Shown: positions 1-9,123 of the stretch, piece after piece
How the letters are laid out: every line of letters begins with the position of its first letter
Numbering within the stretch: the stretch's first letter is position 1
Assembly (NCBI GenBank): GCA_964629875.1
Contig: CAZVRK010000012.1
Span: 1 to 64,000, forward strand
Length of the DNA: 64,000 bases
Direction: 5' to 3'
Origin: UBA3495 sp964629875
GTDB lineage: Bacteria > Chloroflexota > Dehalococcoidia > Lucifugimonadales > UBA3495
Translations under genes and position numbers: made by a program
The notes under the pieces: model-generated
What the model saw: the letters and a program-made list of their open reading frames with translations, nothing else
Told to the model about the DNA's origin: nothing
Database searches by the model: none

Positions 1-1032
1 ATATTTTCACATATACCCTGGCCTGAAGGATCAGATCCCAAGACACTTATTGACCAGATGATAGCCCAAGCCGTATATGGTGAAGAGCTAGGATACGACA
101 GTGTTTGGCTTGCAGAACATCACTTTTCACGCTATGGCCTTAGCTCGTCGTCTCTAATAATAGCGGGTAGCATAGCTGCGAGAACTGAAACCATCAGAAT
201 CGGAACGGCCGTTATAGTCCCAACTCTTCATAACCCTATTCGGCTAGCAGAAGACACAGCCACTCTAGACGTCATTAGCGGAGGTAGACTAGATATAGGC
301 TACGGCAGAGGGGCCGCAAGTTATGAATACACTGGATATACTGTAGACCAATCCACCAGCCAGCAACGCTTTCAAGAAGCTATCAGAATGGTGGAAGGGA
401 TTTGGACAACACCCGAATACACTTACTCGGGCGAATTTTATAGCGCTTACAAGACAAACTTAGTCCCGAAACCCCTCCAGGAACCTCACCCCCCTGTATA
501 TATAGGAGCCTCCCGCACCCTGGAAACACTAAAGTTCGTCGCTTCAACCGGTCATTCCCTCTGTGTAGGAGTCGTTCTGGACACACCCGACGCAGTAGAC
601 CTAGTACACCGATTTGACGCTTTATCCAAAGAATCTGGACATAATGTACCAACCCACAAAATACCTTTTTTCCGATACTGTTACGTTGCAGAAACAGAAA
701 AACAGGCAGTAGAAGACACCGAACACGCCCTTAACTGGACACTAGACGTTGGTCAATGGAGGACATCGTTTAAAGAAGGCAGTGAAATCAATCATGACTT
801 GAACGATTGGCTAAAGAATCGACGTGAAAATCCACCAAGTTATGACTACCTAATGCACAACAGAGCAGTTATAGGAACTCCTGAACAATGTATCAAACAG
901 ATTAAGTCTCTTGAACAGCAAGGAATTGGATATTTCGGGTGCAATTTTTTCTTTGGCGATATGGACCACTCTAAGGTCATGAACTCCATGAAACTATTCG
1001 CAGAAGAAGTAATACCTGCTTTCAACTCATAA
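1..1032 (+). CDS. LLM-class flavin-dependent monooxygenase, 5'-truncated by window edge
   Basis: Luciferase-like (TIM-barrel, FMN-type) oxidoreductase. The frame is open from base 1, so the true start lies outside the window; 343 residues are visible, near the family's usual 330-370. The strand-order motif SVWLAEHHFS and the later GRLDIGYGRGAASYEYTGYT are typical of the alkanal monooxygenase-like group. Family members oxidise small organic substrates with O2 and reduced flavin; the substrate cannot be read from the sequence. It converges on a CoA-transferase with only 13 bases between the stop codons and no visible terminator. Family assignment is firm and reaction specificity unknown. Confidence 0.88.
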   Translation: MFSHIPWPEGSDPKTLIDQMIAQAVYGEELGYDSVWLAEHHFSRYGLSSSSLIIAGSIAARTETIRIGTAVIVPTLHNPIRLAEDTATLDVISGGRLDIGYGRGAASYEYTGYTVDQSTSQQRFQEAIRMVEGIWTTPEYTYSGEFYSAYKTNLVPKPLQEPHPPVYIGASRTLETLKFVASTGHSLCVGVVLDTPDAVDLVHRFDALSKESGHNVPTHKIPFFRYCYVAETEKQAVEDTEHALNWTLDVGQWRTSFKEGSEINHDLNDWLKNRRENPPSYDYLMHNRAVIGTPEQCIKQIKSLEQQGIGYFGCNFFFGDMDHSKVMNSMKLFAEEVIPAFNS

Positions 1033-1045
1033 TACGTTCTACAAT

Positions 1046-2230
1046 CTATCCAATAACCCCATCTTCTCTCAGTTCTGAAAGATCGTCTGAATTCATACCA
1101 AGCAAACTGGTATATATCTCCGTGTTATGTTCACCAAATTTTGGTATAGGGCCCGCAGTGGTAGGAGTCTTTGAAAACTTTATAATCGTGGGTCCTGGCG
1201 CCAGAATTTTCTTTCCTCCAGGCTCATCTATATCCAGCTCCATCATAACGTCACGTTCCCAAATCTGACGATCTTCAAGAACCTCAGGAATGCTCATAGC
1301 CCGTCCTACTGGTATATCGGCTCCTACCAACAATGATTCGGCTTCCGCTACAGTACGCTCCTCACACCACTCGTGCAGTAATTCCATTCTCACTTCTGCC
1401 TGGTCTGTCGCAAACATGGGTGCCGAAAACTCCGGATCATCAGCCAATTCATCATATCCCATCAGTTTTAACATACGCTCCCAATACACCGCTCTCGCCG
1501 CACCTGTAGTAATCCACCCATCTTTACATTGGATAAATGATCCACCGCGCTGAAAGTCATTCGTTTTAGTCTCATGACACATAGCTAATGCAACTTCTTC
1601 TAGTGTGATACCCCCGTCCATCATTGCTACTTCCAACCATTGCCCTTCACCAGTACGGTCACGATACCGCAAAGCGCCCAGTATCCCTATGGTGGCATGT
1701 AACGCAGCTGTGCGATCCATAATAGGTCCCTCGGCCATAATTGGTTGATCAAAACCCCGTCCTGTCTGATGTCCAATTCCACTCATAGCTTGGATGATAG
1801 GGTCAAAACACTGCCTGTCTCTATATGGACCATATTGACCAAATCCGGAGACCGAAGCAAGTATTATTCCTTTATTAACTTTGCACATCTCTTCATAACT
1901 AAATCCCATTTGCTCCATTGTTCCGGGTCTAAAGTTCTCCAATACGACATCAGATACTCTGACCAAATCCAAAAACATCTCTTTTCCTTTGGGATGCCTA
2001 GTATTGAGGGTAATACTTTTCTTTCCCCTGTTATAAGCTGCGAATTGTACACTCATATCTCCAACAAATGGTCCAGAATTACGCAGGTCGGCTCCTTTTC
2101 TCCATTCTACTTTTATGACTTCAGCTCCCATATCTCTAAGGATCATCCCTCCTCGGGGAGCTGCCTGCCATCTCGCTAGTTCCAATATTCGAACCCCTTC
2201 TAAAACTTGGGGGAGGTTTTGCTGAGTCAT
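1046..2230 (-). CDS. CaiB/BaiF family (class III) CoA-transferase
   Basis: Moves coenzyme A between organic acids, typically activating a carboxylate for degradation. The 394-residue length is normal. The N-terminus carries the usual LEGVRILEL and DMGAEVIKVEW segments, and Asp172 in GPIMDRTAALHA sits where the catalytic aspartate that forms the mixed anhydride lies, followed by the standard TGEGQWLEVAMMD stretch. The start ATG follows a perfect AGGAGG with good spacing. Divergent from the VOC gene across a 183-base promoter region. The specific acid donor and acceptor cannot be inferred. Confidence 0.9.
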   Translation of the reverse strand: MTQQNLPQVLEGVRILELARWQAAPRGGMILRDMGAEVIKVEWRKGADLRNSGPFVGDMSVQFAAYNRGKKSITLNTRHPKGKEMFLDLVRVSDVVLENFRPGTMEQMGFSYEEMCKVNKGIILASVSGFGQYGPYRDRQCFDPIIQAMSGIGHQTGRGFDQPIMAEGPIMDRTAALHATIGILGALRYRDRTGEGQWLEVAMMDGGITLEEVALAMCHETKTNDFQRGGSFIQCKDGWITTGAARAVYWERMLKLMGYDELADDPEFSAPMFATDQAEVRMELLHEWCEERTVAEAESLLVGADIPVGRAMSIPEVLEDRQIWERDVMMELDIDEPGGKKILAPGPTIIKFSKTPTTAGPIPKFGEHNTEIYTSLLGMNSDDLSELREDGVIG

Positions 2231-2348
2231 GAATATCCTCCTAACATATGATTAGCACTTGTCTTGATAGTGCGGTCATTTTATGGGTAGCCCAAATATT
2301 GGTCAATTAACTCTGTTATAAAAATACGGAAGATTATTCTTACAGCAA

Positions 2349-2378
2349 TTGACACAGAACACGACTGCCCACTACACT
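2349..2378 (+). promoter_or_regulatory. Putative sigma-70 promoter for VOC gene
   Basis: TTGACA at 2349-2354, an 18-base spacer and TACACT at 2373-2378 lie 36 bases before the ATG at 2414. The -35 is perfect; the -10 matches 4 of 6. The same TAnACT form of -10 recurs at other promoters in the window. Confidence 0.5.
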
Positions 2379-2413
2379 TCCACGCATAACTGAAGACATT
2401 TGGGAGGCAATCA

Positions 2414-2803
2414 ATGCTCAGCGCAACAACTCGCTTACGGAACATTAATCACATCACATACAATGTTAAAGACAAAGATGCCGCGTTGAAATGGTATCAA
2501 GAAGTATTGGGGTTAAAGCAGATCCCTAAAATGGTAAATGGTGATCACCTATATTGGTTACAGCTACCCAGTGGTGCAATGGTCCACATCATTGAAAATG
2601 TAGACGCTCCTTCTGCGCCTTCACACCATACAGCGTTTGAGGTAGACGACATCGATTTGACACGCATAGAGTTGACCCAGATGGGTGTAGAGTGCACCGA
2701 TATCCAGACTAGGAATGACGGTCAAAGAGCATTCTACCTGAATGACCCTGATGGTAATAGAATCGAGATCTGCACATACTCTGGATTCGGAGTCCTGGTA
2801 TAA
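2414..2803 (+). CDS. VOC family (glyoxalase/dioxygenase fold) protein
   Basis: Single vicinal-oxygen-chelate domain protein of 129 residues. The order NHITYNVKD (His13), a mid-domain His58, SHHTAFEVDD (His71/72) and the closing DPDGNRIEIC (Glu118) give the usual set of possible metal ligands of two beta-alpha-beta-beta-beta modules. Members include glyoxalase I, dioxygenases, isomerases and antibiotic-resistance proteins, so the reaction stays open. A GGAGG site lies about 8 bases before the ATG. It may be monocistronic: its own promoter lies upstream and a hairpin follows at 2822-2855. Confidence 0.85.
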   Translation: MLSATTRLRNINHITYNVKDKDAALKWYQEVLGLKQIPKMVNGDHLYWLQLPSGAMVHIIENVDAPSAPSHHTAFEVDDIDLTRIELTQMGVECTDIQTRNDGQRAFYLNDPDGNRIEICTYSGFGVLV

Positions 2804-2821
2804 GGCTCAATTTGCAACTAG

Positions 2822-2855
2822 AGGGTACTGATCGTACAAATAAGATCAGTACCCT
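2822..2855. terminator. Perfect 12-bp hairpin between convergent genes
   Basis: AGGGTACTGATC (2822-2833) pairs perfectly with GATCAGTACCCT (2844-2855) around a 10-base loop, between the convergent VOC and halogenase-like stop codons. Neither side has a run of T, so it is not a classical intrinsic terminator; it may act as a bidirectional end or mRNA 3'-stabilising hairpin. Confidence 0.55.
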
Positions 2856-2864
2856 GATAATAAC

Positions 2865-4520
2865 TTAAGCTTCTGAAGAGAATCGCTCTATAACACCATC
2901 GATATAAAGCAGCCTCAAACTATTCATCAGTGCTTGCCTCAAATTAGGCCAATCACCCTCTGGCGTTCGCTCCTTGAACAGATCCAGTAGATCGCCCAAT
3001 GTAGACTGCCCGTCCATCTTCGAAATTAACACCGCAACCAACTCACTGCACTCGAGCCCGTTGTTTCTATTTTGAGTGTTCAGTACGTAACCCCAGTTAA
3101 ATATGCCCTCTCCTAAAACTGGCTTTCGTTCCAAAACAACACCTTCTGATAGTTTTGGAATCACCGATAAGCTCTTTAACAAAGAGGAGCTTCCATCCAC
3201 AGACAATTGAGTAAACTCTTCTGATCTTCGCTGAACCTCTGACTCTATCTGGTTAACAGAGCCAAGAAAACTTTTTGGCAGATCACCATGTTGAAGTACA
3301 ACGCGCTCATATCCGCGAGTAGATTGACCAGCAACCGCTTGAATGAAAGCATTTCTCGGAGACAAACTAGTGTCTGCGTCTAATACTCTGCGAGCTTCCC
3401 AAAAATATGATTCAACGGAACGGTTACTCGAGTAAAACAATCTAGCAAGTTCCCTAAAATGCCCATATTCTTTCATGTATAAGTCCTCGTAAACAGATCT
3501 ACTCGCTAACCCCAAGGTTTCATCGCTTTTCGCCGTATTAATATAAGTTGAAGACAATACACCCGACATAAGAGCCAGATGAACACCAGATGAGAACAGT
3601 GGGTCAATAAAGCAAGCGGCGTCTCCGACAAGGATATATCCGTCTCCAACCATAGGACTGCACGAATAGGACCAATCCTTTATTACGGAAGGCACAGATT
3701 GTAGTTCAGCTGTCTCTAGCAGACGTGATATATAAGAAGCCTTAGACAGTTCTCCAGTGTAAAATTTTTCTGCACCGAGTTCTTGAATACTGTTTTGGTT
3801 AGAGGCACCATCAACGACTATCCCTATACTATTCTGTCCGTTGTGTAACGGAATGTTCCAACACCATCCATTTTCGTACGACTCTATGAATATATTATTG
3901 TGAGCAGGCTCAGGCAGCTTAGGAACACCAGTGTAATAACCATAAACTGCTAGGTTCCTAAAGAATGGATCTTCTTTTTTCGTATTTAATTGGCTTCCAA
4001 GTACATTTTGCTGTCCACTAGCATCTACGATATATTCAGCATTGGCTACTTTAGAGTCTCCAAAATCATCAACATATTTCACTCCAACGGCTTTGGAGCC
4101 TTCAAACAGGACATGTACTACCCTGTGCTTCTCCCGTACATCAACACCGTGCTTACGGCTGTTATCCAAAAGTATCTTGTCAAACTCTGGACGCCACACC
4201 TGATAAGAATTTGGGTATTGTTCATTAGTTTCCCTGAAGTACCAACTCCACGGTTCCTTATCCATGCCCCAAATCATAGTGGCGCCCCACTTAGGCAAAA
4301 ATCCAGCCTGTTGAACCTCATCTATAACGCCTAATTCTTCTAATACAGGAATACTTGCTGGCAATAATGACTCTCCTACATGGTCTCTAGGAAATTCAGA
4401 ACGTTCCAATAAAAGCACAGAATATCCGTGTTTAGCCAACATAGTAGCGGCCGTGCTACCAGCGGGACCTCCACCGATCACAATAACATCAAGTCGACCA
4501 CTAGAGTTTGGTAAGGACAT
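2865..4520 (-). CDS. FAD-dependent halogenase-like oxidoreductase
   Basis: FAD enzyme of 551 residues with an N-terminal Rossmann motif VIGGGPAGSTAA (about residues 14-25) and HVGESLLP after it. Three features point to flavin halogenases rather than simple hydroxylases: NGWCWNIPL fits the W-x-W-x-I-P signature (219-224), VGDAACFIDPLFSSGVHLA fits the second FAD/halogenase block (from about 298), and PKWGATMIWG resembles the segment carrying the catalytic lysine in pyrrole/phenol halogenases. The last 80 residues form an extra helical domain that recalls PqqD. I start at the ATG at 4520; an in-frame TTG at 4532 is possible. No carrier protein, NRPS or flavin reductase lies next to it. A hydroxylase of the geranylgeranyl reductase superfamily is the alternative. 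Confidence 0.7.
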   Translation of the reverse strand: MSLPNSSGRLDVIVIGGGPAGSTAATMLAKHGYSVLLLERSEFPRDHVGESLLPASIPVLEELGVIDEVQQAGFLPKWGATMIWGMDKEPWSWYFRETNEQYPNSYQVWRPEFDKILLDNSRKHGVDVREKHRVVHVLFEGSKAVGVKYVDDFGDSKVANAEYIVDASGQQNVLGSQLNTKKEDPFFRNLAVYGYYTGVPKLPEPAHNNIFIESYENGWCWNIPLHNGQNSIGIVVDGASNQNSIQELGAEKFYTGELSKASYISRLLETAELQSVPSVIKDWSYSCSPMVGDGYILVGDAACFIDPLFSSGVHLALMSGVLSSTYINTAKSDETLGLASRSVYEDLYMKEYGHFRELARLFYSSNRSVESYFWEARRVLDADTSLSPRNAFIQAVAGQSTRGYERVVLQHGDLPKSFLGSVNQIESEVQRRSEEFTQLSVDGSSSLLKSLSVIPKLSEGVVLERKPVLGEGIFNWGYVLNTQNRNNGLECSELVAVLISKMDGQSTLGDLLDLFKERTPEGDWPNLRQALMNSLRLLYIDGVIERFSSEA

Positions 4521-4607
4521 TGAACACCACAATGTATCGAATTAAGCGATTAATAATTAATCCGATTTAATACTGAAACATTTCTGAAACGGTTATTGGA
4601 TATCCGA

Positions 4608-4637
4608 AATAGGGGTTGATCGTAATCAACCCCTATT
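4608..4637. terminator. Perfect 13-bp hairpin downstream of molybdenum hydroxylase gene
   Basis: AATAGGGGTTGAT (4608-4620) pairs with ATCAACCCCTATT (4625-4637) around the tetraloop cgta. It begins 12 bases after the minus-strand gene ending at 4649. There is no T-run after it, like the hairpins at 2822 and 16928. Confidence 0.55.
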
Positions 4638-4648
4638 ATCGCTAAAAT

Positions 4649-6967
4649 CTAACTATTGGTCTTATTCCATATGGTTTCTAGAACCACCCCTGGATTCATA
4701 GGCAAGTTCTCGACTCTGGCACCTATAGCATGAGATATGGCATTAGCAACCGCCGCCATCGGAGGCACTAAGCAGACTTCACCAACTCCTCTCACTCCTA
4801 ACGGATGTCCTGGATTCGCCACTTCAACTAAAACAGTATCAATCATAGGAAGGTCTAAACTTATCGGCATCCTGTAATCAAGAAAACTTGAATTCATCAT
4901 AGAGCCGTCATCATTAAAGTAATATTCTTCGTTAAGAGCCCAACCAATCCCCTGAACAGCCCCTCCTTGAATTTGCCCTTCAACATAGCTAGGGTGAATA
5001 GCTTTCCCAACATCCTGTATCGTGGTGTAGCGCAATATATCAACTTTCCCTGTATCAGGGTCTACTTCCACATCAACAATATGTACACCAAATGCGTTTC
5101 CGACTCCTCCGGGGTTAGCAGTACCTCTGCCTATTATTGGCCCACCTGTTCCATTTAACCTACGAGCTATTTGAACGAAACTGAGCTGCAATTCGGGATC
5201 AGATTTGTGTTTCATTGATCCGTTCTCATATTCCACATCTTCTTTAGATACATCCCAAATCTTGGCTGCTCTTTCTATTAACTGTTCACGAACGTCCTCC
5301 GCAGCCTGATATACAGCTGTACCCATCTTAAAAGTTACACCGCTCCCACCAGCTCCTGAACTATATCCAATAGAGTCAGTATCAGCTATCGATGGCTTTA
5401 CATCTTCTGCAGCAATGCCAAGCACCTCAGCAACATGCATAGCCATAGCTGCCCTACTACCACCAATATCGGGAGAGCCCTCTACCAAGCTGACTGTCCC
5501 GTCAGGAGTCACACTAACCACTGCGCTAGCTGGACCAGTCCCGTTAAACCAACAACCAGCAGCTATACCCCGCCCTCTGTTCGGACCTTCCAATGGTGTA
5601 TTCCAATGAGGATGCTGTTGAGCAGCTTGCATACATTCTATAAAACCAATCTTTCTGTAGACTGGACCTGTTGGCTGTCGACTGCCTTCCTTGGCACCGT
5701 TCAACAACCTGAACTCCACTGGATCCATGTTGAGTTGGTCACACAACTCGTCTATTGCCTGTTCGGCAGCAAAAGATGCAGGCGGTGATCCCGGTGCCCT
5801 ATAGGCTGCCGATTTCTGGACGTTAGTTACAACATCGTACCCCTCTATAAACGAGTTCGGAATCTCGTACGGGGCTAACATGGTTCTACATCCAGATGGT
5901 ACTGGAGACCCTGGGAATGCACCCGCTTCATAGATCAATGTCGCATGAGCAGCAGTAAACTTTCCCTCTTTAGTCGCTCCAAGTTTCACTCTGATATGAG
6001 TCCCAGCGGTCGGGCCAGTACCGACAAATACTTCGGGTCTACTCATAGCTAACTTTACAGGTTGTCCTGCCTTACGAGCCAAGGCAGCAACGATCGGTTC
6101 GATATAACAGCCACCCTGACCTTTCCCTCCAAATCCACCGCCTATTTCCATAGGGATAACTTTTACTCTTGAAACAGAGACACCCAATATTCGAGATGTG
6201 TGATCTCTGAGAGCAAAATGACCTTGGCTACTAGCCCAGATAGTTACGGTGTCATCCGTATTCCATTGGGCAGTAGCTGAATGAGGCTCAATATAACCTT
6301 GATGCACAGGCTTAGTGTGATACTCTCGTTCAACAATTACGTCAGCTTTCTTGAAACCTTCTTCTACCTCACCAAGTTCGAATTCAAAATGATTTGAGAC
6401 ATTGGTAGGAGTACCTCCGTCTCCCCAACCCCCAGAGCGTTGGGCTGGATTTGCCAACATGACTAGACGCTCATGAAGAATCGCTGCTCCTTCATCCATT
6501 GCAGCATAGGCATCAAGAACTGGATCTAAAATCTCGTATTCTACATCAATTAAGTTCAGAGCTTGTTCGGCCACATGCTGACTATTAGCAGCTACAGCAG
6601 CAATTGCGTGACCTTTATACAGAGCTTTTTCTCTAGCGATAACATTTCGGCTATAGAAACCGTAATTAACAGCCGCTCCTTCATCCTGTTCGGATAAATC
6701 AGGAGATATATCGGGAAAATCATCAGCCGTCACTACTGTCACTACACCAGGAAGAGCTAATGCTCGGCTGGCATCAATGTTCTTAATTACGGCATGCGCA
6801 TGAGGACTTCTCAACATCTTGGCATGTAGCATGCGAGGGAGATGAATGTCAGCAGCATACCTCGCTCTACCCATTACCTTATCAGGCCCATCATGGCGTA
6901 CGGGTCTAGTACCCACGACGTTATATTCTTGATTCGATAGGACAATATTAGGTTTATAGTCCAGCAT
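4649..6967 (-). CDS. Xanthine dehydrogenase/aldehyde oxidase family molybdopterin subunit
   Basis: Large, molybdenum-cofactor-binding subunit (772 residues) of the molybdenum hydroxylase family, which hydroxylates aldehydes, purines, CO or heterocycles with water. Seen: an N-terminal a/b hammerhead segment (GRARYAADI), GGGFGGK at 276-282, AYRAPGSP at 388-395 (the active-site loop position that is AYRCSFR in CO dehydrogenase, so it is not CoxL form I), and GVRGVGE with the catalytic Glu730. AAGGAG precedes the ATG. The 2Fe-2S and FAD partner subunits normally encoded beside it are absent here, so electron transfer partners are unknown. Substrate unknown. Confidence 0.88.
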   Translation of the reverse strand: MLDYKPNIVLSNQEYNVVGTRPVRHDGPDKVMGRARYAADIHLPRMLHAKMLRSPHAHAVIKNIDASRALALPGVVTVVTADDFPDISPDLSEQDEGAAVNYGFYSRNVIAREKALYKGHAIAAVAANSQHVAEQALNLIDVEYEILDPVLDAYAAMDEGAAILHERLVMLANPAQRSGGWGDGGTPTNVSNHFEFELGEVEEGFKKADVIVEREYHTKPVHQGYIEPHSATAQWNTDDTVTIWASSQGHFALRDHTSRILGVSVSRVKVIPMEIGGGFGGKGQGGCYIEPIVAALARKAGQPVKLAMSRPEVFVGTGPTAGTHIRVKLGATKEGKFTAAHATLIYEAGAFPGSPVPSGCRTMLAPYEIPNSFIEGYDVVTNVQKSAAYRAPGSPPASFAAEQAIDELCDQLNMDPVEFRLLNGAKEGSRQPTGPVYRKIGFIECMQAAQQHPHWNTPLEGPNRGRGIAAGCWFNGTGPASAVVSVTPDGTVSLVEGSPDIGGSRAAMAMHVAEVLGIAAEDVKPSIADTDSIGYSSGAGGSGVTFKMGTAVYQAAEDVREQLIERAAKIWDVSKEDVEYENGSMKHKSDPELQLSFVQIARRLNGTGGPIIGRGTANPGGVGNAFGVHIVDVEVDPDTGKVDILRYTTIQDVGKAIHPSYVEGQIQGGAVQGIGWALNEEYYFNDDGSMMNSSFLDYRMPISLDLPMIDTVLVEVANPGHPLGVRGVGEVCLVPPMAAVANAISHAIGARVENLPMNPGVVLETIWNKTNS

Positions 6968-7080
6968 GAAAATCTCCTTAATTTTGAAACTAATGTGATC
7001 CTACAGGGGTAATGTACCACAAATAAGCGAAATCGTTTTCAATGCAAGAAAGCCTCAACTATAGCGCATATAGATTCAGA

Positions 7081-8523
7081 CTATTTGGAATCTGCTGCTC
7101 TCTCTCCTCGTATGAATGCTATGAAGAAACCTATCAACGTAAAGCACCCCAATACAAGGAAAGCCAACCTCAAACCATCTACGAAAGCCAACGCAACATC
7201 GGGAGAAACAGAATCCAAACTAGGAGGCGCTCCCCTGAAGGACATCACCGTAACTACTATACTGGTAGCTAACGCAACGCTTAGAACGTTTGCAGAATTT
7301 CTGACCAGTTGCGTTAATGCAGACACAACACCAAAATCAGACTGTTCAACAGCACTAAAAATAGAACTATTATTTGGAGAATTAAACAGTCCTAGACCTG
7401 CACTTTGGAGCATCAACATAGCGACGATCAAAATAATTGAAGATGTTTCAGTAAGGGTTAGCACTAGAACAAACGAAGCCGTAGTAGATAATCCTAGCCC
7501 TCCCATTGTCAAATATCTCCATCCAAACCTATCAGATAATCGTCCACTAAGTGGGCCGAAAATGATCATGCACACAGCTGCAGGTATCAATAGCAGACCA
7601 ACTTGACCTGGAGTAAGACCCAATAGTTTCTGAAGATAGAAAGGCAATAGAAACCGCGTTGCTGAAATGCCGAAAAAAGATAGCCATCCCGCTGTGACGC
7701 CGAGAGCTACCAAACGCCTTTTGAACAGGCGCAACTGTAACATTGGATAAGGGTAACGTAGTTCCCAGAAAATAAATCCCATTGTGAAAATGACAAATAA
7801 ACCTGTTGAAATCAATATTAATGGGGATGCCCACCCGAACTTGGTTCCATTTCCGACAATCAAAAGCAAAAGGAATAACGCAACGCCAGAGAATATTGCC
7901 CCTAGCCAATCGAATCGGTTTGTTGAAGTATCATTCTTGGCCCCTTCATCTGACCTCAGCACTAGCACGGCAACCAAGATTGCGACTATACCAATAGGCA
8001 CATTAATAAAAAACACAGCCCACCAATCAAAGTAACTAACCAGAAACCCACCAAGAGCAGGTCCCACTATAAAACCCGATCCGACTATACTCATGTTTGA
8101 TCCGAGAGCTTTACCACGTTCGCTACTGGGAAATACAGAGATAATCATCGCCATTGCGTTACTCTGAATCATTGCCGATCCAACACCTTGCGCTATACGA
8201 AAACCTATCAGCATGAATACATCAGGAGAAATAGTCGAAACAGCTGCCGCTACGACATAGATGCTGAAACCCGCAATGTAGACCTGCTTGCGACCAATAA
8301 GGTCTCCCAGCCTACCCATAGGAAGCAGTAATACACAGATAGACAGGGCATATGCCACAACCACCCATTGAACGGTAGGCAAATCTGTTTGGAAATAACT
8401 CTCAATGACTGGTAGCGCTACCTGAATAGCACCAATATCCATAACTGATAGGAATATACCGATCGCTATAGTTCCAAATACCCACCATTTGTAGTTGGAA
8501 CTATTAATAATAGATTGAATCAA
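7081..8523 (-). CDS. MFS transporter, DHA2 (EmrB/QacA) 14-TM family
   Basis: Inner-membrane drug or metabolite exporter of 480 residues with about 14 hydrophobic helices. Family signs are the first helix ending in VMDIGAIQVALP, the loop GRLGDLIGRKQ (motif A of the major facilitator superfamily) and GSGFIVGPALGGFL (motif C of drug:H+ antiporters). The first helix begins close to the TTG at 8523, and the next ATG falls inside that helix, so the TTG start is preferred. It sits between the molybdenum hydroxylase gene and a divergent small gene. Export of a product or substrate of the neighbouring oxidative enzymes is possible but only inferred. Confidence 0.87.
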   Translation of the reverse strand: MIQSIINSSNYKWWVFGTIAIGIFLSVMDIGAIQVALPVIESYFQTDLPTVQWVVVAYALSICVLLLPMGRLGDLIGRKQVYIAGFSIYVVAAAVSTISPDVFMLIGFRIAQGVGSAMIQSNAMAMIISVFPSSERGKALGSNMSIVGSGFIVGPALGGFLVSYFDWWAVFFINVPIGIVAILVAVLVLRSDEGAKNDTSTNRFDWLGAIFSGVALFLLLLIVGNGTKFGWASPLILISTGLFVIFTMGFIFWELRYPYPMLQLRLFKRRLVALGVTAGWLSFFGISATRFLLPFYLQKLLGLTPGQVGLLLIPAAVCMIIFGPLSGRLSDRFGWRYLTMGGLGLSTTASFVLVLTLTETSSIILIVAMLMLQSAGLGLFNSPNNSSIFSAVEQSDFGVVSALTQLVRNSANVLSVALATSIVVTVMSFRGAPPSLDSVSPDVALAFVDGLRLAFLVLGCFTLIGFFIAFIRGERAADSK

Positions 8524-8699
8524 ACAAAAACCATCAACTTATAAACCGACTAATATTCCATATCACAAAAGACGTTAGGAAGAAACTATAAGAAATGAGG
8601 GTCCTCTGACTGGGTGAAAGGGTATTCGGCGGTATGAACTATATATTAATATACTACGAAGCCCACTAAATGGCATTCAGCGTGTTAATAGGAGTAGTT

Positions 8700-9095
8700 A
8701 TGGCTGGGAGAGATAAGCAACATGAAACTCAGCATATCGGAAGCACCGTCATGGTAGTGATGATGGAAGTTGATCCTGACCACGAAGATGAATTTAACGA
8801 ATGGTATAACGAAGAGCACCTAGTAGAAAGGCTGGAGATTCCAGGCTACATCAGCGCCCGTAGATTTAAGCTAGAAGAAGGACAGGGAGTACTCAAATAC
8901 CTCTGCATATGGGAACTAGAAGATGGGAGTCCCCTACTTAGCCCTGAATACCATCTGCAACAGCAGAGGCCAAGTGAATTGCGAGACCGTGCCCATAGTT
9001 ACATAACCAACCGAGCACGCGGACTTTATCATCAGATTTACCCCAACAAAGGTTCTTTTGAAGACCACTCTGGATTTCATCCAGATATAAAGTAA
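8700..9095 (+). CDS. Dimeric alpha/beta-barrel (EthD/DUF4286-like) protein
   Basis: Small 131-residue protein. The core MVVMMEVDPDHEDEFNEWY followed by EEHLVERLEIPGYISARRF is characteristic of dimeric alpha/beta-barrel proteins of the EthD/NIPSNAP/DUF4286 type, often found in clusters degrading xenobiotics or aromatic acids. The upstream ATG at 8670 is possible, but TAGGAG lies 6 bases before the ATG at 8700, which decides the start. It converges on an MmgE/PrpD gene. Role unknown; a ligand-binding or small isomerase/monooxygenase function is known in the fold. Confidence 0.72.
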   Translation: MAGRDKQHETQHIGSTVMVVMMEVDPDHEDEFNEWYNEEHLVERLEIPGYISARRFKLEEGQGVLKYLCIWELEDGSPLLSPEYHLQQQRPSELRDRAHSYITNRARGLYHQIYPNKGSFEDHSGFHPDIK

Positions 9096-9123
9096 GCCAA
9101 ACCTATGGTGCTGAAGTCGTGCC

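Noticed and set aside
4532..4534. TTG as the halogenase-like start
   Set aside because: An ATG lies four codons downstream and the FAD motif spacing is normal from there; no ribosome site favours the TTG.
8642..8653. TATATTAATATA palindrome before the EthD-like gene as an operator
   Set aside because: A short AT-only palindrome is expected by chance in this AT-rich region, and no promoter pair fits around it.
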